A stretch of DNA of 64,000 nucleotides from an uncultured Candidatus Melainabacteria bacterium (lineage in GTDB: Bacteria > Cyanobacteriota > Vampirovibrionia > Gastranaerophilales > Gastranaerophilaceae): assembly GCA_934718135.1 (NCBI GenBank), contig CAKUZW010000005.1, forward strand, positions 74,795-138,794, read 5' to 3'. Below the pieces are notes generated by a model. The model did no database searches and was not told where the DNA came from. It saw nothing but the letters and a program-made list of their open reading frames with translations. The position numbers and the translations under genes were made by a program. Shown in pieces: positions 41,490-49,668 of the stretch (its first letter is position 1; the number at the start of each line of letters is the position of its first letter).

Positions 41490-42296
41490 ATGATAAACGA
41501 AACTTTGGATTATATAAATGAGTACACTGATAATTTTGAACCTGAAATTGGTATTGTCTTAGGTTCCGGATTAGGCGATTTGGCAGATTCGTATTGTGAT
41601 ATTGCTATTCCGTATGGAAATATTCCTCACTTTGCAAAATCAACTGTTGAAGGTCATAAAGGTCAATTGGTTTTTGCTGATATCAATGGCAAAAAAGTTG
41701 TTATGATGCAAGGTCGCAATCATTTTTACGAAGGTCATTCAATGGCAGATGTAACATATCCTATCAAGGTTATGAAAGAATTGGGTGCTAAGACCTTGAT
41801 TTTGACAAATGCTGCAGGTGCTGTTAATAAAAGTTTTCGTCCAGGGGATTTGATGGTTATTACTGATCATATCAATTTTATGGGGCAAAACCCTTTAGTG
41901 GGACCAAATGATGAACATTTTGGTGTAAGATTTCCTGATATGAGTGAAGTTTACAATAAAAATTTAGTGAAAATTGTTGATGCTGCTGCAAGATTATTAA
42001 AAATAGATATCAAGCACGGTGTTTATTTAGCATCATCCGGTCCAAGTTATGAAACTCCGGCTGAAATCAGAATGATGAGAAATTGGGGAGCTGATGCTGT
42101 TGGAATGTCAACTGTTCCTGAGGCTATTGTTGCAAACTATTGTGGGATGAATGTTGTTGGAATAAGTTGTATCTCTAATTATGCAACCGGTGTTTCAACC
42201 AAAAAACTATCACATGAGGAAGTTATTGAAACGACAAATAACGTAAAAGCTAAATTTAAAGAATTAGTATTATTATTACTTAAAAATATCAAATAA
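41490..42296 (+). CDS. Purine nucleoside phosphorylase, trimeric type
   Basis: A 268-residue PNP that splits purine nucleosides with phosphate. Family blocks: GIVLGSGLGDLAD, VEGHKGQLVF, MQGRNHFYEGHSMADVTYP, LTNAAGAVN, GVYLASSGPSYETPAEI and AVGMSTVPEAIVA. ISNYATG near residue 236 corresponds to the purine-binding Asn region. The length is normal. AGGGG precedes the ATG. It belongs to purine salvage. The XRE gene follows by eight bases. Confidence 0.93.
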   Translation: MINETLDYINEYTDNFEPEIGIVLGSGLGDLADSYCDIAIPYGNIPHFAKSTVEGHKGQLVFADINGKKVVMMQGRNHFYEGHSMADVTYPIKVMKELGAKTLILTNAAGAVNKSFRPGDLMVITDHINFMGQNPLVGPNDEHFGVRFPDMSEVYNKNLVKIVDAAARLLKIDIKHGVYLASSGPSYETPAEIRMMRNWGADAVGMSTVPEAIVANYCGMNVVGISCISNYATGVSTKKLSHEEVIETTNNVKAKFKELVLLLLKNIK

Positions 42297-42304
42297 AGGA
42301 ATAT

Positions 42305-42622
42305 ATGAACAAAAAACAGCTTTTTGGCAAACGTTTTAAAGCTATTAGAAAAAAGTTTGGTTATACTCAGGACAAAATGGCGGAGATTGCAGGAATAGAA
42401 CCCCAATCAATCAGTAAGATTGAATCAGGCAAGAATTTCCCGTTGCTGTCAAATCTTGATAAAATCGCTATAAAATTAGGGATTGAACTTGAAGATTTTT
42501 TCAGCTATGAACATAAAGTGCCTGAGGATGCACTGCGAGAGGATTTGTTAAGAGTTTTTGAGTCTTTAGATTTAGCAGATAAAGAAAAACTTTTAAGAAT
42601 TGCAAAGATTTTTCGAGTTTAG
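42305..42622 (+). CDS. XRE-family transcriptional regulator
   Basis: A 105-residue protein with an XRE helix-turn-helix (RFKAIRKKFGYTQDKMAEIA, QSISKIESGKNFPLLSNLDK, IAIKLGIELEDFFSYEHK). The C-terminal helix pair is shared in style with 34015-34335. It starts eight bases after the purine nucleoside phosphorylase gene and may be co-transcribed. Unlike the other XRE genes here it is not next to a prepilin. Confidence 0.85.
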   Translation: MNKKQLFGKRFKAIRKKFGYTQDKMAEIAGIEPQSISKIESGKNFPLLSNLDKIAIKLGIELEDFFSYEHKVPEDALREDLLRVFESLDLADKEKLLRIAKIFRV

Positions 42623-42656
42623 GGCAATTATTATTTTTAGGAGAGTTGTTTAGGGT

Positions 42657-43685
42657 ATGCAAATTCAAAATATTTCATATCCCGCATATAATAATTATTA
42701 TTTTAATAAGTCAAAAGTTGCTAAAACTCCAAATTTCACAGGTTTTGTTTCTCCTTTTGGAAGGACACTTCACAAAGCACTTGATAGAGGTTATCCGACA
42801 GAAGTAGAAAAGAAAAATTTGTTTGAAGAATTGCAGGAGTTTATCGCCAAGCATTTGAATGCTGATACGATGCTTGGGGTAGGTGCTCATGGTGCGGTTC
42901 ACAAAGTTGATGATGATTTTTGTATAAAAGTCGATTTGCAAGAGGCTCCAAAACTTACGAATATTGAAAATTTTTCTAAAGATAAGTTCGCAAATCTCAA
43001 AACATATTATGGGCAATCTGTTGCAAAATTTGGGGATGTTGAAGTTATGAAAAATGTCTCAAGTGATAAAGAACATGTTCCGGTTGGGGTTCCACTAAAA
43101 TTTGCTTATGAAAACGCTGATATAAATATTGATGCATATTATGAACAGGTTTGTCTTCCCAGACTGGTAGATTTGCCGCAAAGAAGTTTTGACGCTGTTG
43201 CAGGAGATTGTCAAAGATTGAACAAAATGAGTTCTGCTACTTCTAATTATACTTTTGATTATGTAAATCCAAATAATTTTATAATTGTGGGTGATGATAT
43301 TAGAATTATTGATGATATAAACAAATCTAATATCGCTTATAAAAATAATGTTTCAAACTTGTTAAGTGTATTTTTAGAAAAATCATATCTTGATCATCCT
43401 GCAGAATATTCAATGTATAGTGAAACAGCAAGACGAAGTTTGTTCAAAAAGATTGTTCTTGCAGGTATGAAAGAAGATTTGCCTATGCGAAACAGGATTT
43501 CCACGGAGGATTTGGATACTTGGAAAAATGTAGTTAATGAACTTTGTGGAATAGATGATTCTTATAGTACAGTGTTGCAAAATCTTGAAAGAATTCAACA
43601 TAACATTCCTGACAAGACTTTAAGAGTTCGAGCTGCAAAAGAATATATCGAATCTTTGTTTGAATATGACAGTTTTTATTCTTAA
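42657..43685 (+). CDS. Kinase-fold-like protein with ISYP/NFTGF N-terminus
   Basis: A 342-residue protein. The N-terminus has ISYPAYNNYYF and NFTGF, as in other lineage-type proteins here. From residue 75 on it carries signs of a protein-kinase fold: a Gly-rich loop GVGAHGAVHKV followed by FCIKV with a candidate ATP-binding Lys, and later TFDYVNPNNFIIV, which fits the HxDxxxxN catalytic loop (Asp and Asn five apart), then IRIIDDI at the metal-binding DFG position. Usual lobes are short, similar to small effector kinases. The substrate is unknown. No Shine-Dalgarno is strong; GGAGAG lies 14 bases upstream. Confidence 0.6.
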   Translation: MQIQNISYPAYNNYYFNKSKVAKTPNFTGFVSPFGRTLHKALDRGYPTEVEKKNLFEELQEFIAKHLNADTMLGVGAHGAVHKVDDDFCIKVDLQEAPKLTNIENFSKDKFANLKTYYGQSVAKFGDVEVMKNVSSDKEHVPVGVPLKFAYENADINIDAYYEQVCLPRLVDLPQRSFDAVAGDCQRLNKMSSATSNYTFDYVNPNNFIIVGDDIRIIDDINKSNIAYKNNVSNLLSVFLEKSYLDHPAEYSMYSETARRSLFKKIVLAGMKEDLPMRNRISTEDLDTWKNVVNELCGIDDSYSTVLQNLERIQHNIPDKTLRVRAAKEYIESLFEYDSFYS

Positions 43686-44140
43686 TTGTTTTTATTTAAG
43701 TTATCAATTTCAGCATTAAGAGATTTTATTTGAACTTCAAGTTTTGTTCTTTCATCAATCACTGTGTTGAATGCTTTTTCTAATGTCTTAATTTTTGCTT
43801 CTAAAACTTCAACTCTAGATGCATTATTTGAACCTGAAATTGATGTTTTTTCAAGTTCTCTTTGGTATGCCTTAACTTTGTCTTTTGTTGCATCTAAAAA
43901 CATATAAACAGTTCCCGCACCTACAAATATTCCGGAAATAAGAGTTAACACAACAAATGTTGATAGTCTGACCGCTCTTCCTAAATATGCACCATGTTCA
44001 GCCCAACCTGTTTTATTCTGTATGTCAATCATATTGCTGTAAAGAAGGTTGATATCTGCATAGTTATTAAAATTTAGGATTGCTAAATAAATCAACCCTA
44101 ACAAAATTACAACGCTAAGAATTAAGAATACTCTTTTCAT
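43682..44140 (-). CDS. Membrane protein with C-terminal coiled coil (LapA-like layout)
   Basis: A 152-residue protein with two membrane helices (about 4-24 and 60-84) and a coiled coil (about 90-150; VLEAKIKTLEKAF, VQIKSLNAEIDNL). The layout resembles LapA/DUF1049 proteins of envelope assembly, but no specific signature was found. It is the last gene of a minus-strand run after rluD and lspA, with two bases to rluD. The 3' end overlaps the convergent kinase-like gene by four bases. Confidence 0.65.
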   Translation of the reverse strand: MKRVFLILSVVILLGLIYLAILNFNNYADINLLYSNMIDIQNKTGWAEHGAYLGRAVRLSTFVVLTLISGIFVGAGTVYMFLDATKDKVKAYQRELEKTSISGSNNASRVEVLEAKIKTLEKAFNTVIDERTKLEVQIKSLNAEIDNLNKNN

Positions 44141-44142
44141 TA

Positions 44143-45060
44143 TTAAACTCTCCTGTTTCTGAAATAGTTTAAAACTTTTTCCAATTTTTCATCCGGTCCG
44201 ATTTCAAGTTCAATTATCTGTGCTGAAAAAGGTTTTGCAAATTTTAGATAAAAGGATTGCAAAACTTGTTCTTGAGTTTTGACCTTTCCTTGTCCTGCTC
44301 CATACAATGTGTCATTATAAACAGGATGTTTTTTGTAACTTGTATGAACTCTGATTTGGTGTGTTCTGCCGGTTACAAGGGTAATTTCAGCATAAGTCGC
44401 TTCGTTTCCAAATCGTTCTAATACTTTTAATTTTGTAACACTTGGTCTACCATCCGGTCGAACAGCCATTTTTTTAGGATTAAGGTTGTTTCTTCCAATC
44501 GGGTCTGATATTACGTCATTATCTCTCGGGTAATTTCCAACCAAAACGGTGTGGTACTTTTTTGTCAATTCTCTATTTTTAATCATGTTTGCCAAATACT
44601 CGTGTGTTTTGTTATTTTTGGCAATCATTAAAAGTCCTGAAGTGTTTCTATCAAGACGGTGAACAATTCCTCTTCTGAATTCACCGTTCATATCTGAAAG
44701 ATTTTGGCCGTATTTGTAGAGAAGTGCATTTACCAAAGTTCCTGAAGTCTCAATAAATGTCGGGTGAGATAACATTCCTGACGGTTTGTTTACAACAGCC
44801 ATATTTTCATCTTCCCAAACAATTTCGAGAGGTATATTTTCAGGTTCAATTTTTAAAACAGTTTCTTCTACAAGGTTTTCAAATTCAATTTTGTCCCCAT
44901 CTCTTAGGGTGTAAGAAGGTTTTTTAGATATTCCGTTAACCAGAACTTTCCCGTTTTTGATTGCAGTTTGAATTTTTGAACGAGAAATTCCTTCATACAG
45001 TTCAGACAAATATGAATCAAGTCTTAAATCTTCCGAATTTTCATCAATTGTTAAAATCAT
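44143..45060 (-). CDS. rluD: RluD-type 23S rRNA pseudouridine synthase
   Basis: A 305-residue pseudouridine synthase of the RluA/RluD family. An S4-like RNA-binding domain is N-terminal (RLDSYLSELYEGISRSKIQ). The catalytic motif is GIVHRLDRNTSGLLMIAK, with the nucleophile Asp in HRLDRNTSG. Then come LVTGRTHQIRVH and PVYNDTLYG. It modifies uridines in helix 69 in characterised members. The ATG at 45060 (AAAGGTAG upstream) follows the lspA stop; the longer frame to 45093 overlaps lspA. Confidence 0.92.
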   Translation of the reverse strand: MILTIDENSEDLRLDSYLSELYEGISRSKIQTAIKNGKVLVNGISKKPSYTLRDGDKIEFENLVEETVLKIEPENIPLEIVWEDENMAVVNKPSGMLSHPTFIETSGTLVNALLYKYGQNLSDMNGEFRRGIVHRLDRNTSGLLMIAKNNKTHEYLANMIKNRELTKKYHTVLVGNYPRDNDVISDPIGRNNLNPKKMAVRPDGRPSVTKLKVLERFGNEATYAEITLVTGRTHQIRVHTSYKKHPVYNDTLYGAGQGKVKTQEQVLQSFYLKFAKPFSAQIIELEIGPDEKLEKVLNYFRNRRV

Positions 45061-45061
45061 T

Positions 45062-45526
45062 TTATCTACCTTTGTAGAAGAGCAAAATTCCAACCAAAGC
45101 TATAACCCCGATAGTTATAAAAATATCTGCGATATTGAATATCGGAAAGTTTATAAAATTCAATTGAATATAATCTCTTACGTAACCTAGAACTATTCGT
45201 TCGTGGCAATTGCTTGCAATTCCGGCACACAACAACGAAATGAACGATACTGAAATAAGGTGAATATTTTTGATATGGTGATGAACATATAAAAATAGCA
45301 TTGTAATTGCAACAATTGAAACGATAATCAAAAATTCTCTTGCATTTTGGAGTAAGCTAAATGCGGCTCCCAAATTTTTTAAATAATGCAATTGAAATAC
45401 TGCATTTGAATAATGATGTCCGGAAGTCAAATTATCAACAATAAGCTTTGAAGAAAACAAGGCTAAAAATAGCCAAAATACAAAACATAAAATTAAAAAT
45501 AAATATTTACCTACTGAAGTTTTCAT
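45062..45526 (-). CDS. lspA: Lipoprotein signal peptidase (signal peptidase II)
   Basis: A 154-residue membrane peptidase with four hydrophobic helices that cleaves prolipoprotein signal peptides. The LspA signatures KNLGAAFSLL and GYVRDYIQLNF...FPIFNIADIFI contain the two catalytic Asp residues (in VRDY and NIAD). The length is normal. It ends directly before rluD, a very common gene pair, and starts just after the exported protein at 45528-46436. Confidence 0.93.
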   Translation of the reverse strand: MKTSVGKYLFLILCFVFWLFLALFSSKLIVDNLTSGHHYSNAVFQLHYLKNLGAAFSLLQNAREFLIIVSIVAITMLFLYVHHHIKNIHLISVSFISLLCAGIASNCHERIVLGYVRDYIQLNFINFPIFNIADIFITIGVIALVGILLFYKGR

Positions 45527-45527
45527 T

Positions 45528-46436
45528 CTAATCCTCTAATTTAATCAAATTGTTTTTCGGCACAACGTTCACTCTTTTCATTATACAGGCAAGTCCAGAC
45601 ATATAGACTTGAAAATGACTGTTATCAACATTTTTTGCTTTTGAGATTGCTAAAGATGCGATTGCATATTCATTAACATTGTCGGTGTTTGCCTTAATCA
45701 ATCTTTCTAAAATTTGAGATTGAGGAAGTGCTCTCAATTCTGTTTTTGGTGTTGAAGCAGGATAAGACACCGGATCGTGGTCTATTGAACCTACGATAAA
45801 TGTGCTGTTGTTATCCTTTTCGTCCAAATCAATTTTGACAGTTGCCGTATATGTTTCTCCTGAACTTACTTGTTCCGGAGCTTGAATTTCTATATTCATA
45901 AATCTTGCATCTCCATACAGAAGTGAAGATTCATCAGTCATTGAAGTTTCACCAGAAATAAACCATCTGTCGTTAATTTTGGTCAGGTGATAAATTCCTG
46001 TGGATGTTGAATGAATTTCTCCTGATACAGGCATGAAGTCAAGTGTATCATAGATTGTACCGTTTGCAGTTTCAACAACTTGCACGCTTGCATTATCCCC
46101 ATTTACACTTATTGATTTGATTTTTGTAGAATAAGTTAAATCTTTACAAGCTTCCCAAGTTACTTCAATGCTTTTGAAATACGCTTTTTTATTAAATCCG
46201 TCATTATTTATGTAATTGTCAGCGTATAAGTTTTCAAGACTTTTAATGTCATGTTTATTTGCAAAATTGTTATGAACTTCAAACAGATTTTTAATTTGTT
46301 TAATTGCTTGCTTATTTTCTTTGTTTTGCTCTCCTCTGTAGCTTCTGTCAGAAATCAGTGAAGCTTGAACTTGCGGAGCAAAAGTCATTGGAATAATTAG
46401 TGCACTTAATATTGATAATAATACAATCTTTTTCAT
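45528..46436 (-). CDS. Exported protein with NTF2-like domain
   Basis: A 302-residue protein with a signal peptide (MKKIVLLSILSALIIPMTFA...). Residues about 40-160 look like an NTF2/SnoaL-like domain (HDIKSLENLYADNYINNDGF; LDFMPVSGEIHSTSTGIYHL; RWFISGETS). A second beta-rich domain follows (APEQVSSGETYTATVKIDLD). The function is unknown. The start is set at 46436 by the signal peptide; TATACT lies seven bases upstream and no Shine-Dalgarno is seen. It overlaps none of lspA (one-base gap). Confidence 0.7.
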   Translation of the reverse strand: MKKIVLLSILSALIIPMTFAPQVQASLISDRSYRGEQNKENKQAIKQIKNLFEVHNNFANKHDIKSLENLYADNYINNDGFNKKAYFKSIEVTWEACKDLTYSTKIKSISVNGDNASVQVVETANGTIYDTLDFMPVSGEIHSTSTGIYHLTKINDRWFISGETSMTDESSLLYGDARFMNIEIQAPEQVSSGETYTATVKIDLDEKDNNSTFIVGSIDHDPVSYPASTPKTELRALPQSQILERLIKANTDNVNEYAIASLAISKAKNVDNSHFQVYMSGLACIMKRVNVVPKNNLIKLED

Positions 46437-46598
46437 AACATACAGTATAGTGGAAAAACCGCAAAAGTTTAATAGTATAAACAATGTAGATTAAAAATTT
46501 TTATTAATATTTCTTAAAAGAGTGTGACTTTTACCATAAAAATGGGTTTAGGAAATGTAGTAAGAACAATTCGGTTTTTCGGGAGGATATTTAATAAT

Positions 46599-46784
46599 AT
46601 GGATATAACATTAAATCAAAATAATATTTCGTTTGATATTATGGATAACAAATTAAAAACTATGATTGAGGGTTTGAGATTTTCAAAAATTGAAAAGATG
46701 TTGTCTGATGCTTTAGATAATTTGCCGAATGATAATCCTGTTAATTATATCGGTGATTTGAACAGAGCAGATATTATGCACTAA
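46599..46784 (+). CDS. Small hypothetical protein
   Basis: A 61-residue acidic protein (MDITLNQNNISFDIMD...) of unknown function. GGGAGG lies 12 bases before the ATG at 46599. A longer frame begins at the ATG 46542 without a Shine-Dalgarno and would add 19 residues. No neighbour suggests a role. Confidence 0.5.
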   Translation: MDITLNQNNISFDIMDNKLKTMIEGLRFSKIEKMLSDALDNLPNDNPVNYIGDLNRADIMH

Positions 46785-46865
46785 TAGTGTAAATTAATAT
46801 TTAAAAATTATTATTAATCACTTTTTTCATGCTATCATTATACTGTTATAGAAAAGGAAAAAGAC

Positions 46866-47870
46866 ATGAGTTTAACAGTATATTTAGGGATAGATGTTGG
46901 TTCTGTTACAACTAAATTAGCTTTAGTTGATGAAACAGGTAAATATGTTGACAGTGTTATGTTAAAAACAGCAGGAAAACCTGTTGTTGCTGTCCAAACA
47001 GGTTTAAATAGATTATATGAAAAAAGATTAACCGAATATGACGTAATGGGTGTTGGTACAACCGGTTCAGGACGTGCTTTGGCAGGTTCGTTGGTTGGTG
47101 CTGATATTGTAAAAAATGAAATCACGGCACACGCAGTTGCAGCTAGTACAAATGTTCCGGGAGTTCAAACTATTTTGGAAATCGGCGGTCAGGATAGTAA
47201 AATTATTATCTTGCGTGATGGTATTGTTACAGATTTTGCAATGAATACTGTTTGTGCTGCAGGTACAGGAAGTTTCTTAGACCACCAAGCACAAAGATTG
47301 AATGTTCCGATTGAAGAATTCGGTGAAACTGCATTACGTTCTACAAATCCTGCAAGAATTGCCGGAAGATGTGGCGTATTTGCTGAGAGCGACTTAATTC
47401 ACAAACAACAGTTAGGTTATCCGGTTGAAGATTTGCTTTATGGACTTTGTCAAGCTTTGGTTCGTAATTATTTGAGTAACTTGGCTTTGGGTAAAGAACT
47501 TCTACCAACTGTTTCATTCCAAGGTGGTGTTGCTACAAATACAGGCATGGTTAAAGCGTTTGAAGAAGCTTTGAACACAAAAATTGTTGTTCCTGAAAAT
47601 CACCAAACAATGGGTGCTATCGGAGCGGCATTACTTGCAATGGAAAATCACCAATACACTGAAACACCGACTAAATTCAAAGGTTGGAATGTTGCAGATA
47701 TGCACTTCACATCAATTACTTGCGGTTGTACAGGTTGTTCTAACAACTGTGAAGTTATTACAATCGTTGAAGGTGTTGATGAAGTTCAACATGTTGAAAA
47801 AATTAAAGATGTAAAAGGTAATATCATTGCTCGTTGGGGCGGCACTTGCGGTCGTTGGGACATAAGCTAG
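46866..47870 (+). CDS. BadF/BadG/BcrA-type ATPase (2-hydroxyacyl-CoA dehydratase activator-like)
   Basis: A 334-residue ASKHA-fold ATPase. Motifs: YLGIDVGSVTTKLALVDE (phosphate 1), ILEIGGQDSKIIIL (phosphate 2), NTVCAAGTGSFLDHQAQRL (contains the cluster-binding Cys) and RCGVFAESDLIHKQQLG (second Cys), which together form the interface [4Fe-4S] in HgdC-type activators. A C-terminal Cys-rich piece (CGCTGCSNNC) follows, as in larger activases of this group. It drives ATP-dependent electron transfer to a dehydratase or benzoyl-CoA reductase-type partner, but no partner is encoded near it. AAAGG lies upstream. Confidence 0.88.
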   Translation: MSLTVYLGIDVGSVTTKLALVDETGKYVDSVMLKTAGKPVVAVQTGLNRLYEKRLTEYDVMGVGTTGSGRALAGSLVGADIVKNEITAHAVAASTNVPGVQTILEIGGQDSKIIILRDGIVTDFAMNTVCAAGTGSFLDHQAQRLNVPIEEFGETALRSTNPARIAGRCGVFAESDLIHKQQLGYPVEDLLYGLCQALVRNYLSNLALGKELLPTVSFQGGVATNTGMVKAFEEALNTKIVVPENHQTMGAIGAALLAMENHQYTETPTKFKGWNVADMHFTSITCGCTGCSNNCEVITIVEGVDEVQHVEKIKDVKGNIIARWGGTCGRWDIS

Positions 47871-47883
47871 GATAAAAAAATAT

Positions 47884-48561
47884 ATGCAAAATTTTGGGCA
47901 AAATCCTCAAAGAAATTTATCAAGGACATCAATTCTTACAGAATTGTCCAACGGTAACGTTGAACTCGGAGAGGCTTTTGCTCTTATTCTAAATGATATG
48001 GTTGTGCAAAGCGGAATTACAAATCCGGATGCTGAACCTTTTGAAATTGTTCCGGATTCTTGGCGAAAGTTAGCTGCAAAACCTGACAAAACTCCTCAAG
48101 ATATCGAAACTTTGGATGCATCATTTAAAGAAGAAATTCAGACTTTGGCGGAGTCTTATTTGCTATTTATGGCTCGAGAAACTAGAAATTTAACCGGAAA
48201 ACTTGATTATGCTCAGTTTGAAGCATATATGTTGAAGTATCGTTTTGGCAGATATGATGTTATGAATAAGCCGGAATATCTGAATAAAATCAAGGTACAA
48301 ATTAAAAATGCATTTAAAAAATTGTCTAGTCATGGTGAGCCAACAGGTGACAATTTGATTGATAAAAAGGATATGGCGGCATTTATCTACGCTCTCACAA
48401 CAAAATCAAAGCGTGATGCAAATAACAAGTTTTTAGGGTTTGAAATTAATGGAATTATCAAGCCTGAAGATTATGCGGTAAATGAGCATATTTTGTTTGA
48501 AGCTGAGGATAATTTGATTTCTCTAAAATTACGTGTAGCATATAAAATGTTGAATAGTTAG
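47884..48561 (+). CDS. Hypothetical protein with EF-hand-like segment
   Basis: A 225-residue soluble protein, mostly helical. The segment GDNLIDKKDMAAFI (about 157-171) resembles an EF-hand loop but was only read by eye. It is located 13 bases after the activase and 20 bases before an exported protein gene, so all three may be transcribed together. The function is unknown. Confidence 0.6.
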   Translation: MQNFGQNPQRNLSRTSILTELSNGNVELGEAFALILNDMVVQSGITNPDAEPFEIVPDSWRKLAAKPDKTPQDIETLDASFKEEIQTLAESYLLFMARETRNLTGKLDYAQFEAYMLKYRFGRYDVMNKPEYLNKIKVQIKNAFKKLSSHGEPTGDNLIDKKDMAAFIYALTTKSKRDANNKFLGFEINGIIKPEDYAVNEHILFEAEDNLISLKLRVAYKMLNS

Positions 48562-48581
48562 AATTTAAAGGTGGATAATTT

Positions 48582-49253
48582 ATGAAAAAGATTTTAACAA
48601 CGCTATTTTTAGTTTCTCTAATCGCTTTTGGTTCAAGGGTTTTTGCAGTTGAAAATATTTTCAGTCTTGATGATGTAAAGCAAGACGTTCATCAGCAACA
48701 AGATGAAACTACACCAATTGAAGTTAGTGTTACATTTGACTGGCTTGATATTGATTTAGCTCAAAGAGAAAATCAAATTCAGCATTATAAAAATCTTTTG
48801 TTTGACGAAAATTCAAGTCATATTTATTTCACGAAAGACGAATTCAAAAAAGAATTTTCAAAATATTATAAGGATAAAGAGTTTAAACTTCATTATATGT
48901 TGACTAATAATGGGGTTACAGAAGATGAAGATGCTAAATATTGTGCTTTTTATTATAAGAAAAAAACACTTGTAATGTATGCAATTCAATATAAAAACAA
49001 TCCACGTAAAGCATTCTATTATACCGCATTTGGAAGTTTGAGATATACAGATTTGATGTCTGATGAATATCCAAATTTCCCATATACATCTATGCAATAT
49101 GACCAAAAAGGACAATTAAAGAGTGCAATTTATTTTGCTTCAAAAGATTTGCAATACATGTTTGGGCCGGATAAGGAATTTCAAGGAATTTGGTATAAAG
49201 ACAAAATGTATGACAAAAACGGTAAACAGGTTTTGACTCGTTCAAATTGGTAA
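48582..49253 (+). CDS. Exported hypothetical protein
   Basis: A 223-residue protein with a signal peptide (MKKILTTLFLVSLIAFGSRVFA) and a mature beta-rich region containing SHIYFTKDEFKKEFSKYY, AFGSLRYTDLMSDEYPNFPY and MYDKNGKQVLTR, which suggests a repeat of 'MYDKxG'-like turns. AGGTGG precedes the start. The family was not recognised. Confidence 0.65.
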   Translation: MKKILTTLFLVSLIAFGSRVFAVENIFSLDDVKQDVHQQQDETTPIEVSVTFDWLDIDLAQRENQIQHYKNLLFDENSSHIYFTKDEFKKEFSKYYKDKEFKLHYMLTNNGVTEDEDAKYCAFYYKKKTLVMYAIQYKNNPRKAFYYTAFGSLRYTDLMSDEYPNFPYTSMQYDQKGQLKSAIYFASKDLQYMFGPDKEFQGIWYKDKMYDKNGKQVLTRSNW

Positions 49254-49260
49254 TCAAAAT

Positions 49261-49548
49261 CTAGAAGTGCATATCAAAACTTGGATTTTTACCGTTAACT
49301 TTTTCATCTTCAAGTCGCATTGCTGAACCGATTGTGAAGTTTTGAGCTACGGTTTTGTTAATTTCAAATGCTACATCACCATTAAAAACAGATTCATTTT
49401 CTTCTAAAAAGTTGAACAACGGATCTGCCGGAGCTTTAACGATATTTTCTAACGTTTCTCCTGCTTGTTGAAGAGTTCTTTCCGGAACTTGAACATTAAA
49501 TCCGAATGGTTTATATGGTCTATTAAATGTGAAATTTGACTCTGACAT
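49261..49548 (-). CDS. Hypothetical protein
   Basis: A 95-residue soluble protein (MSESNFTFNRPYKPFGFNVQ...) without membrane segment, ending SFDMHF. It contains NFTFNRPYKPFGF, which may be a variant of the F/G-type N-terminal pattern of this genome. AAAGGA lies before the ATG. It is single and convergent with the exported protein gene. Confidence 0.55.
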   Translation of the reverse strand: MSESNFTFNRPYKPFGFNVQVPERTLQQAGETLENIVKAPADPLFNFLEENESVFNGDVAFEINKTVAQNFTIGSAMRLEDEKVNGKNPSFDMHF

Positions 49549-49668
49549 CTTCTATAATCCTTTTTAACTAAGAATACTTTTATAATCGGATGTTTTTATA
49601 AAAAGTTTAGTGTTTAACCTCTTTTGTAAACGAATGTAAAGCAAATTTGCTTATGCTATGATTTAGTT

